This document shows, piece by piece, positions 1 through 5,378 of a DNA stretch of 5,378 bases; the first letter of the stretch is position 1; each line of letters starts with the position of its first letter. This DNA comes from DTU078 sp002397345. Its GTDB lineage: Bacteria; Bacillota; Clostridia; Oscillospirales; CAG-272. The notes under the pieces are model-generated. The model was not told where the DNA came from. It worked only from the letters and a program-made list of their open reading frames with translations, and did no database searches. The stretch covers positions 1 to 5,378 of the forward strand of contig CALLYE010000077.1 in assembly GCA_937875545.1 (NCBI GenBank). Direction: 5' to 3'. The position numbers and the translations under genes were made by a program.

Positions 1-86
1 GTTATGCCATATCTAACGAGTTGTCCCGTGCGCGCCGTAACGGCGGATGTTATACTTCTCGGACAACTCGTTAGATATGGCATAAC
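1..86. repeat. Perfect 26-bp inverted repeat (fold-back) at the window edge
   Basis: Bases 1..26 are the exact reverse complement of 61..86, with a 34-base spacer; pairing stops at 27/60 (C opposite C). The inner arm (61..86) is genuine ackA coding sequence. The outer arm breaks the conserved acetate kinase motif: read on the minus strand, the expected AHGTSH-type sequence becomes AHGTTR followed by a TAG stop at 15..13. The arm reaches base 1, so its true length may be greater. A copy of a gene's own recent sequence in reverse orientation, ending at the sequence boundary, is what a fold-back chimera or assembly error at a contig end looks like. A real hairpin or inversion breakpoint cannot be excluded from sequence alone. 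Confidence 0.9.
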
Positions 87-570
87 GTGCCGCCATCTCG
101 GGGATAGTGGTGTGGAACGCGGTATCGAACACAAGCACCTGCGGCGTACCGGGCATCGCTTTCAGGCAGCCCTCGATGCCCATCAGGTGACCGGGCGTGT
201 GCAGCGGCGCAAAATCGACGCATTTACGTAGCTTTTCCATCACCTCGTCGGTGACAAGGCTGCTTTCAGTGAAATAAGGACCGCCGTGCACGACGCGATG
301 CCCAACCGCTTCTATCTCTGAAACGTCGGAAATGCAGCCCAGCTTGGGATCGAGCAGTGTGGAAATAACCAGTTTGACAGCGTCGGCGTGAGTATTTATC
401 TCTACCGGGCGTTTGCTCTTTTCGCCCTCCTCGCCGAGCCGGTGCTCGATAAGACTGCCCGCCATACCGATCCGTTCGCAGATGCCTTTTGCGGCAACCA
501 CGCGGGTCGTGGTGTCGAGCAGTTGGTATTTAAGCGACGAGCTGCCCGCGTTGATAACAAGAACCTTCAT
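13..570 (-). CDS. ackA: Acetate kinase, N-terminal part (truncated at window edge)
   Basis: Acetate kinase interconverts ATP plus acetate and ADP plus acetyl phosphate in the cytoplasm, and with phosphotransacetylase forms the main fermentative ATP-yielding route. The ATG at 570..568 begins MKVLVINAGSSSLKY, the phosphate-binding start of the ASKHA fold, with N7. GHRVVHGG (residues 90..97, R92), the FDTAFH motif (148..153, D149) and YGAHGT (178..183, H181) match acetate- and phosphate-site residues known in the family (R91, D148 and H180 in the Methanosarcina enzyme). The family is about 400 residues long; only about 183 are authentic here. The last two codons and the TAG at 15..13 lie in the edge inverted repeat and are probably not the real gene end. 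A GGAG (complement of 583..586) lies 12 bases before the ATG. The gene is transcribed divergently from tmcAL. Identity is secure; the apparent stop should not be read as a biological truncation. Confidence 0.95.
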   Translation of the reverse strand: MKVLVINAGSSSLKYQLLDTTTRVVAAKGICERIGMAGSLIEHRLGEEGEKSKRPVEINTHADAVKLVISTLLDPKLGCISDVSEIEAVGHRVVHGGPYFTESSLVTDEVMEKLRKCVDFAPLHTPGHLMGIEGCLKAMPGTPQVLVFDTAFHTTIPEMAARYAISNELSEKYNIRRYGAHGTTR

Positions 571-623
571 TTACAAAAGTAACTCCTGATAAATTTATAT
601 GATAATAATAATGTTATGTTGTT

Positions 624-652
624 ATTATAATACAAAATTTGTGAATATGCAA
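624..652 (-). promoter_or_regulatory. Probable sigma-A promoter of ackA
   Basis: On the minus strand, a perfect -10 TATAAT (629..624) lies 17 bases downstream of TTGCAT (652..647), which keeps the TTG of the -35 consensus. This predicts a transcript start near 617 and a leader of about 47 bases before the ackA ATG. The same bases contain a palindromic ATTATAAT (624..631), so a plus-strand TATAAT (626..631) also exists for tmcAL, but I see no good plus-strand -35 at 16 to 18 bases upstream. The two divergent promoters would overlap if both are used. Confidence 0.55.
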
Positions 653-655
653 TAC

Positions 656-674
656 GGAGCGATAAAATTCGTTG
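656..674 (+). promoter_or_regulatory. Ribosome-binding site and TTG start of tmcAL
   Basis: GGAG at 656..659 is the only Shine-Dalgarno-like sequence before the conserved AAVICEYNPFHNGH coding sequence. It is 12 bases from the TTG at 672..674, longer than the usual 5 to 9. An in-frame TAA at 663..665 rules out any start further upstream, and no ATG, GTG or other TTG lies between it and the conserved motif. TTG is therefore the best start despite being a weak codon, which suggests modest translation. Confidence 0.6.
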
Positions 675-1916
675 CAAACAAATAAAAACAGTGTCCCAAG
701 GGCGGCAGTAATATGTGAATATAATCCTTTTCACAACGGACACCTGCGTCAGCTTGAGCTGATCCGCGCCCGGCTGGGTGAAGAATGTGTGATAACGGCG
801 GTGATGAGCGGCAATTTTGTGCAGCGCGGCGAGCTTGCGAGCGCGCCGAAATACGAACGCGCGGCGGCTGCGGTAAAGTGCGGCTGCGATTTGGTGCTTG
901 AGCTGCCGTTTCCGTGGTCGTGCGCCAGCGCGGAGTTTTTTGCCGGAGCGGGTGTGTCGCTGGTGAATGCGCCCGGCGTTTTTGATATACTCGCCTTCGG
1001 CTGCGAATCGCTGCCGCCCGACATGCCGTTTTCAATGTGTAATACCGTTTATACCCCCGCGGAAAGCGCGGTTATAGCGCGTTTCCACGAATATTTGGCG
1101 CGACGCGGGTCGGCAGCGCCCGCCGGTCAGCCGCAAAGGTCGGAATTTGGCTCGAAATTACGCGTCACCGAAGCCGCCTACCACGAAAAATACGGCAGCG
1201 AAGCGTTTTATCCAACGTCGCCGAACGATATTCTCGCCGCCGAATACATCGCGGCGCTCAATAAATGCAACTCGCATGTAGTGCCGCTGCCGCTGCCGCG
1301 CATACGCGGGCTGTCCGCGACGGCGAGCCGCGCGGCGTGGAAAAACGCCGGAAAACCGGCAGGCGATCTTTCGATGCGCGAAATCCAAGCGCTGCAAGCG
1401 TTAATTCCGCCCGCGACGCTTGAGATGTGCCGTTCACGCGGCGCGCCGGTATCGCTCGAACGTCTGGGTATCGCGCTGCCCATGTTTTTTCGGCTCGCCG
1501 AGCCTGCGGAACTTGCGAAATGCTGCGACGCCGACGGAGGGCTGGCGGAGCGGCTGGTGGCATCCGCGCGTGAGAGCGCGTCGCCGGGCGAGCTGTTAAA
1601 ACGCGCGTCGGCGAAGCACCTCACCTCCGCACGCATACGGCGCGCGGCGATATTCGCCCTTCTCGGCACGACCTACGCCGAGTTGGAAGAGGAGCCGCCG
1701 TATACGCTTGTACTCGCCGCTAACACGCGCGGAAGCGCGCTGCTCCGCGAACTGAAAAAGCGCTCGGCTGTGCCGGTGATAACCAAACCCGCCGATTACA
1801 GACTGCACAATGCCGCGGTCACAACGGCATTTGAGCGCTCACTGCGCGCCGACGGCGTATATCAATTGGCATCGGGCTGCGGAGACTCTTTGAAGATGAC
1901 GCCGTACATTAAATAG
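672..1916 (+). CDS. tmcAL: tRNA(Met) cytidine acetate ligase (TmcAL, YlbM family)
   Basis: TmcAL activates acetate with ATP to acetyl-adenylate and transfers the acetyl group to the wobble C34 of elongator tRNA-Met, giving N4-acetylcytidine. Unlike enterobacterial TmcA it does not use acetyl-CoA. The 414-residue product matches the family length of about 390 to 415. Visible signatures are the nucleotidyltransferase HxGH motif in YNPFHNGHL (H21, H24), MSGNFVQRGE (45..54), LELPFPWS (76..83), FGCES (109..113, where many relatives have FGSE), SPNDILAAEYIAAL (183..196), the LSATASRAA stretch (215..223) and ARIRR (320..324). No signal peptide or membrane segment is seen, so it is cytoplasmic. The start is a TTG, forced by an upstream in-frame stop. 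Codon use is very GC-rich compared with the flanking spacers. It lies divergent to ackA and 48 bp before the GH127 gene, with no terminator between, so co-transcription with GH127 is plausible. Confidence 0.9.
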   Translation: MQTNKNSVPRAAVICEYNPFHNGHLRQLELIRARLGEECVITAVMSGNFVQRGELASAPKYERAAAAVKCGCDLVLELPFPWSCASAEFFAGAGVSLVNAPGVFDILAFGCESLPPDMPFSMCNTVYTPAESAVIARFHEYLARRGSAAPAGQPQRSEFGSKLRVTEAAYHEKYGSEAFYPTSPNDILAAEYIAALNKCNSHVVPLPLPRIRGLSATASRAAWKNAGKPAGDLSMREIQALQALIPPATLEMCRSRGAPVSLERLGIALPMFFRLAEPAELAKCCDADGGLAERLVASARESASPGELLKRASAKHLTSARIRRAAIFALLGTTYAELEEEPPYTLVLAANTRGSALLRELKKRSAVPVITKPADYRLHNAAVTTAFERSLRADGVYQLASGCGDSLKMTPYIK

Positions 1917-1964
1917 CCGCATATTAAATAACTGCTAATTATTTTTATAAGAGGTACATATAAC

Positions 1965-3809
1965 ATGAACCGATACAACACAGTGGAATTCCAAAACACA
2001 GTTTTATCCGGCTTTTGGAGCGAACGTTATAATATGATCCGTGACACTACGATCTGGGCGGTGTATAACCGTTTTGTGGGCACCGGACGATTTGCCGCCA
2101 TGAAGATGGATTGGAAGGAGGGTATGCCCAACCGACCGCATATCTTCTGGGATTCCGACCTCGCGAAGTGGGCGGAATCCGCCGCTTATCTGCTGCGGAT
2201 GCAGGAGAACCACAAGCTGGAGCGCGTGGTGGAGGAGTTTATCGACGATATCGAAGCCCACCAGGACGCAAACGGCTATTACAATATCTATTTCACGGTT
2301 GTCGAGCCGCAGGCGCGGTTTACACGCCGCGTCGACCATGAACTGTACTGCGCCGGACACCTTATTGAAGCGGCTGTGGCGTATTATGAGGCGACGGGCA
2401 AAGACCGTTTTTTAAAGCTGATGGAGAAATATGCCGACCATATCGAGCGTGTGTTCGTTATTGACGGCTCGGCTTCGTTTAAAACATGCGGGCACGAAGA
2501 AATCGAGCTGGCGCTTTACAGACTCTACCGCTGCACGGGCATAAAACGATACCTCGACCTGTCCCGTTTCTTCATTAACGCGAGGGGCACGTCGAAGGAG
2601 GACTACTATGATTTCGCCGGCGCCCGCTACGCGCAGGACCATCTGCCTGTGAGAGAGCAAACCACCGCCGAGGGTCATTCTGTACGCGCGTGTTATCTCT
2701 ACTGCGCTATGGCGGACATTGCGCGGGAGGACGGCGACGCAGAGCTGTCGCGCGCATGCGACGCTATTTTTAATGATATAACAGAACGCAAGATGTATAT
2801 AACAGGCGGCATCGGATCTTCCGCGCACGGCGAAGCCTTCACGAAGGCATATGACCTACCCAACCTGCAGGCGTATGCCGAAAGCTGCGCCGCGATAGGG
2901 CTGATATTTTTCGCCCACAGGATGAACCTCCTTGCCCCGAACGGTAAATACGGCGATATTATCGAAAAAATACTCTACAACGGCTTTTTGTCAAGCATAT
3001 CGCTGGACGGGAAATCCTTCTTTTACGAAAATCCGCTGGAGCTTGATCCATACCTGATAGGCAGGGATACCTCGGTTAAATACGGCGGAACACGTATGCC
3101 CATTACACGGCGTCAGGAAGTGTTCGGCTGCTCCTGCTGCCCGCCTAATATAACGCGGTTCATCTCGTCCGCGGCGAATTATCTCTACACCACCGGAGAG
3201 GGAATTCTGTATATAAACCAATATATGGCTTCTGCCACTTCCATTAAAACGGATGGTTGGGATGCGTCTGTCAGCCAGCAGACGAGCTACCCGTGGGACG
3301 GCGATGTTATCTTCAATTATAAGGGGCAACCCGTAACACTCGCGTTCCGTATCCCGTCATGGTGCGAAAATTATAAAATAACACTCGACGGCAAAGATGC
3401 GGCATATACGCTCGAAAACGGATTTGCACTTGTTAAAACGCAGGGGGACGCGTGTGTCGGGCTGTCTTTTGACATGCCGGTGACGTTCGTGGAGGCGAAT
3501 CCCGCCGTCCGCGAGGATTGCGGCAAGTGCGCGGTTACGCGCGGCCCCGTTGTATATTGCGCGGAGGGTGTGGATAACGGCGGTCAACTGTACGATTTGA
3601 AATTGGACATAACCTCGCCCGTCGCCGTAATCCGCGATGAGGAGCTGGGGGTCATGGCGCTGGAAATCGGAGCCTCACGCAGACGCGTGTTTGATGCCCT
3701 CTACCGGACTGTCGGGGACGACAGCCAAAACGTCAATGTCAAGTTAATACCTTATTATGCCTTCGCCAACAGGAGCGAGTGCGAGATGATGGTCTGGCTG
3801 CGGTATTAA
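1965..3809 (+). CDS. GH127 family glycoside hydrolase (DUF1680), probable beta-L-arabinofuranosidase
   Basis: GH127 enzymes (type member HypBA1 of Bifidobacterium longum) release terminal beta-L-arabinofuranose using a zinc-bound cysteine nucleophile. The 614-residue product has an N-terminal FW motif (17..18), then a helical barrel with DHELYCAGHLIEA (124..135, H125), CGHEEIELALYRLY (H177) and AEGHSVRACYLY (H238). GGIGSSAHGEAF carries E290, the probable acid/base; AYAESCAAIG carries E306 and C308; FGCSCCPPNITR carries C391 and C392, with C391 the probable nucleophile. E306, C308, C391 and C392 would form the zinc site. The spacings agree with my memory of HypBA1 (H142, H194, H270, E322, E338, C340, C417, C418). 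The rest, from about residue 430, is probably beta-sandwich. There is no signal peptide, so it acts on imported short sugars. ATG 1965 follows GAGG (1951..1954) by 10 bases; the later Met24 would lose the conserved FW. Family assignment is strong, but exact substrate is uncertain because family members differ. Confidence 0.9.
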   Translation: MNRYNTVEFQNTVLSGFWSERYNMIRDTTIWAVYNRFVGTGRFAAMKMDWKEGMPNRPHIFWDSDLAKWAESAAYLLRMQENHKLERVVEEFIDDIEAHQDANGYYNIYFTVVEPQARFTRRVDHELYCAGHLIEAAVAYYEATGKDRFLKLMEKYADHIERVFVIDGSASFKTCGHEEIELALYRLYRCTGIKRYLDLSRFFINARGTSKEDYYDFAGARYAQDHLPVREQTTAEGHSVRACYLYCAMADIAREDGDAELSRACDAIFNDITERKMYITGGIGSSAHGEAFTKAYDLPNLQAYAESCAAIGLIFFAHRMNLLAPNGKYGDIIEKILYNGFLSSISLDGKSFFYENPLELDPYLIGRDTSVKYGGTRMPITRRQEVFGCSCCPPNITRFISSAANYLYTTGEGILYINQYMASATSIKTDGWDASVSQQTSYPWDGDVIFNYKGQPVTLAFRIPSWCENYKITLDGKDAAYTLENGFALVKTQGDACVGLSFDMPVTFVEANPAVREDCGKCAVTRGPVVYCAEGVDNGGQLYDLKLDITSPVAVIRDEELGVMALEIGASRRRVFDALYRTVGDDSQNVNVKLIPYYAFANRSECEMMVWLRY

Positions 3810-3816
3810 TTTTCAC

Positions 3817-3849
3817 GGAATATCCAAAGAAAATTTTAAGAAATATTCC
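3817..3849 (+). repeat. Small AT-rich inverted repeat just upstream of the terminator
   Basis: GGAATAT (3817..3823) and ATATTCC (3843..3849) can form a 7-bp stem around a 19-base loop, ending one base before the terminator stem. The loop contains GAAAATTT (3829..3836), also complementary to AAATTTTC (3867..3874) in the descending terminator arm, so an alternative fold is possible. With no sign of a regulatory role, it may simply help protect the 3' end of the transcript or be chance in AT-rich DNA. Confidence 0.35.
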
Positions 3850-3890
3850 CAAGGAGAAAATTTCGGAAATTTTCTCCTTGCATATTTTTT
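3850..3890 (+). terminator. Rho-independent terminator after the GH127 gene
   Basis: A perfect 14-bp stem (3850..3863 with 3867..3880) closes on a 3-base CGG loop. After CATA comes a run of six T (3885..3890). The base of the stem holds the GC-rich part (CAAGGAG / CTCCTTG) and the upper part is A/T. It starts 41 bases after the GH127 stop codon and ends just before the proS -35 box, separating the two transcription units. Four bases between stem and T run slightly weaken it compared with an ideal terminator. Confidence 0.85.
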
Positions 3891-3891
3891 A

Positions 3892-3920
3892 TTGACATAA
3901 TGGGCAGGTTATAATATAAT
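3892..3920 (+). promoter_or_regulatory. Perfect-consensus sigma-A promoter of proS
   Basis: TTGACA (3892..3897) is separated by exactly 17 bases from TATAAT (3915..3920), matching the housekeeping consensus at all twelve positions with ideal spacing. Two more TATAAT copies flank it, at 3910..3915 (sharing one base) and 3923..3928, but their spacings of 12 and 25 are not suitable. Predicted transcription start is near 3927, giving a leader of about 38 bases, with AGGA (3951..3954) 10 bases before the ATG. The leader is far too short for a T-box, so transcription seems constitutive and strong. Confidence 0.85.
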
Positions 3921-3964
3921 ACTATAATATTAAGAAACGAATTTTACAGAAGGACAGATTTATT

Positions 3965-5378
3965 ATGGCACAGGACAAACGGCTGGTCGAAGAAATTACA
4001 CCGATGGCGGTCGACTTCGCGCAGTGGTACACCGATATATGCAAAAAAGCGGATCTTGTCGATTATTCGTCGGTCAAGGGCTGCATGATCATACGCCCCT
4101 ACGGCTATGCGATCTGGGAGAATATCCAGCGCATTATGGACGCGGAATTTAAGCGATTGGGGCATGAAAATGTATACATGCCGCTGTTCATCCCGGAATC
4201 GCTGCTCAACAAAGAAAAAGAACATATCGCGGGGTTCGCGCCGGAGGTGGCGTGGGTCACGCACGGCGGCAGCGAGCTGCTGACCGAGCGGCTTTGCGTG
4301 CGCCCGACCTCCGAGGTGCTCTTTTGCGAGCATTACGCGAATATCATCCGCTCGTGGCGCGATCTGCCAAAACTGTATAATCAGTGGTGCAGCGTCGTAC
4401 GCTGGGAAAAGACCACACGACCCTTCCTGCGTAGCCGCGAATTTTTGTGGCAGGAGGGACACACCATGCACGCCACCGCCGAAGAAGCGATTGCCGAAAC
4501 CGAGCGTATGCTCGGTGTCTACGCCGATTTCCATGAAAAAACGCTGGCGATCCCCGTCATACGCGGCCGCAAAAGCGACAGCGACAAATTCGCGGGCGCG
4601 GAGGCGACTTACGCCATCGAAGCGCTGATGCATGACGGCAAGTCCCTTCAGGCGGCGACCAGCCACTATTTCGGTGACGGATTCGCGCGCGCGTTCGGCA
4701 TCCAATACGCTGACCGCGAAAACAAACTCATCGCCCCTCACCAAACCTCGTGGGGCGCGACAACGCGCATGATAGGCGGTATCATCATGACGCACGGCGA
4801 TGATAACGGGCTGGCGCTGCCGCCCGCCGTCGCGCCGATACAGGGGATTGTAATCCCCGTCGCGGCGCACAAGCCGGGCGTCATCGAAAAAGCGCGGGAG
4901 GTGGCGGCGCAGCTCACTTCGGCAGGACTGCGCGTAAAAATCGACGACAGCGACAACAGCGCGGGCTGGAAATATGCCGAATACGAGATGAAGGGCGTGC
5001 CGCTGCGGCTGGAGCTGGGCCCGCGCGATATCGAGGCGGGTCAGTGCGTGCTTGTCACGCGCCACAACCGCGAAAAATCGATCGTGCCGCTCGACGGTAT
5101 CGGGCGTGCAGCCGCCGACAAGCTCGAGGAAGTGCGCGCCGGACTGTACGAGCGCGCATCAGCCAACCGCGCGGCGCATACCTACGACTGCAGGACGATA
5201 GACGAAATCAACGCGACGCTTGCCGAGCGCGGCGACGGATTTGTGCGTGCCATGTGGTGCGGCGATGCGGCCTGTGAAGAAACGGTTAAAGAAAAAACCG
5301 GCGTCGGCTCGCGCTGTCTGCCGCTTGAGCAGGAGCATATATCCGACAAATGTATATGCTGCGGCAAAGAAGCTAAAT
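3965..5378 (+). CDS. proS: Prolyl-tRNA synthetase, type 3 (archaeal/eukaryotic-like), 3' end beyond window
   Basis: ProS activates proline with ATP and charges tRNA-Pro in the cytoplasm. From the ATG at 3965 the frame is open for 471 codons to the window edge with no frameshift, starting MAQDKRLVEEITPMAVDFAQ. Class II catalytic motifs are clear: RPTSE (113..117), motif 2 RWEKTTRPF with REFLWQEGHT (R146 to T167), and motif 3 SWGATTR (262..268), followed by HGDDNGLALPP (277..287). Residues from about 290 to 395 form the anticodon-binding domain (IVIPVAAHK, YEMKGVPLRLELGPRD). The C-terminal zinc domain has C432, C437, C463 and C466. No insertion (INS) editing domain lies between motifs 2 and 3, which marks the short type 3 form. 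Relatives end about 8 to 10 residues later, after CICCGKEAK with a short aromatic-rich tail, so only the extreme C-terminus is missing. It has its own promoter behind a terminator, hence is independent of GH127. Confidence 0.96.
   Translation, partial: MAQDKRLVEEITPMAVDFAQWYTDICKKADLVDYSSVKGCMIIRPYGYAIWENIQRIMDAEFKRLGHENVYMPLFIPESLLNKEKEHIAGFAPEVAWVTHGGSELLTERLCVRPTSEVLFCEHYANIIRSWRDLPKLYNQWCSVVRWEKTTRPFLRSREFLWQEGHTMHATAEEAIAETERMLGVYADFHEKTLAIPVIRGRKSDSDKFAGAEATYAIEALMHDGKSLQAATSHYFGDGFARAFGIQYADRENKLIAPHQTSWGATTRMIGGIIMTHGDDNGLALPPAVAPIQGIVIPVAAHKPGVIEKAREVAAQLTSAGLRVKIDDSDNSAGWKYAEYEMKGVPLRLELGPRDIEAGQCVLVTRHNREKSIVPLDGIGRAAADKLEEVRAGLYERASANRAAHTYDCRTIDEINATLAERGDGFVRAMWCGDAACEETVKEKTGVGSRCLPLEQEHISDKCICCGKEAK

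Noticed and set aside
13..30. Nonsense mutation or frameshift pseudogene in ackA
   Set aside because: The stop lies inside the inverted arm, not in normal ackA sequence; all residues before the junction are intact, so an edge join explains it better than gene decay.
4..231. Plus-strand open frame starting in the inverted repeat
   Set aside because: It is antisense to ackA and its first codons come from the probable fold-back arm.
602..628. Operator-like inverted repeat (ATAATAA / TTATTAT) between ackA and tmcAL
   Set aside because: The arms are seven A/T bases in an A/T-rich spacer, where such pairing is expected by chance.
625..1035. Minus-strand open frame over the start of tmcAL
   Set aside because: It is arginine-rich and low complexity, antisense to conserved TmcAL motifs, and without a ribosome-binding site I can support.
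1208..1669. Overlapping minus-strand open frames inside tmcAL
   Set aside because: They are shadows caused by high GC at third codon positions; no motif or family resemblance is seen.
1917..1964. Own promoter or terminator between tmcAL and GH127
   Set aside because: TATAAG at 1946..1951 has no acceptable -35 and would start transcription too close to the ATG. The T run at 1942..1946 has no stem before it.
3810..3964. T-box or other riboswitch before proS
   Set aside because: No T-box-like conserved sequence is seen, and the terminator lies upstream of the predicted proS transcription start, so it cannot be a leader attenuator for that promoter.
3944..5065. Long minus-strand open frame of 373 codons opposite proS
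   Set aside because: It lies wholly antisense to an unmistakable prolyl-tRNA synthetase, is arginine/histidine-rich in the manner of shadow frames in GC-rich DNA, and matches no family I recognise. The real plus-strand gene has no stop inside the window.

Overview
The window looks like a short stretch of chromosome from a member of the Bacillota, most likely a fairly GC-rich uncultured member of Clostridia. The evidence is the gene set (acetate kinase, TmcAL/YlbM, a cytoplasmic GH127 glycosidase and a type 3 prolyl-tRNA synthetase), the compact AT-rich intergenic regions, and sigma-A-type promoter and terminator signals. The class assignment is an inference from gene content and style; no marker here fixes genus or family.

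Layout. On the minus strand, 570 down to about 22 is the N-terminal part of ackA (acetate kinase). It is cut off by a perfect 26-bp inverted repeat (1..26 versus 61..86) lying exactly at the window edge; this looks like a fold-back join, not natural gene structure. A 101-bp AT-rich divergent region (571..671) carries a recognisable ackA promoter and the weakly defined start region of tmcAL. On the plus strand, 672..1916 is tmcAL (tRNA-Met cytidine acetate ligase, TTG start). After 48 bp comes 1965..3809, a GH127-family beta-L-arabinofuranosidase-like enzyme with the full set of putative zinc and catalytic residues. A strong intrinsic terminator (3850..3890) closes this unit. Two bases later begins a perfect-consensus promoter (3892..3920) for proS (3965 to the right edge), a type 3 prolyl-tRNA synthetase that is open in frame for 471 codons and lacks only its last few residues.

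How the genes relate. AckA makes or uses acetate, and TmcAL consumes acetate and ATP to acetylate C34 of elongator tRNA-Met, so the divergent pair shares a metabolite. TmcAL and ProS both serve translation. The GH127 enzyme is the outlier: a single intracellular glycoside hydrolase between housekeeping genes, with no transporter, regulator or other sugar gene in view.

I found no mobile element, CRISPR array, tRNA, rRNA or convincing riboswitch, and no sign of a novel multi-gene system. The most unusual structure is the edge inverted repeat, which I regard as a probable artefact.
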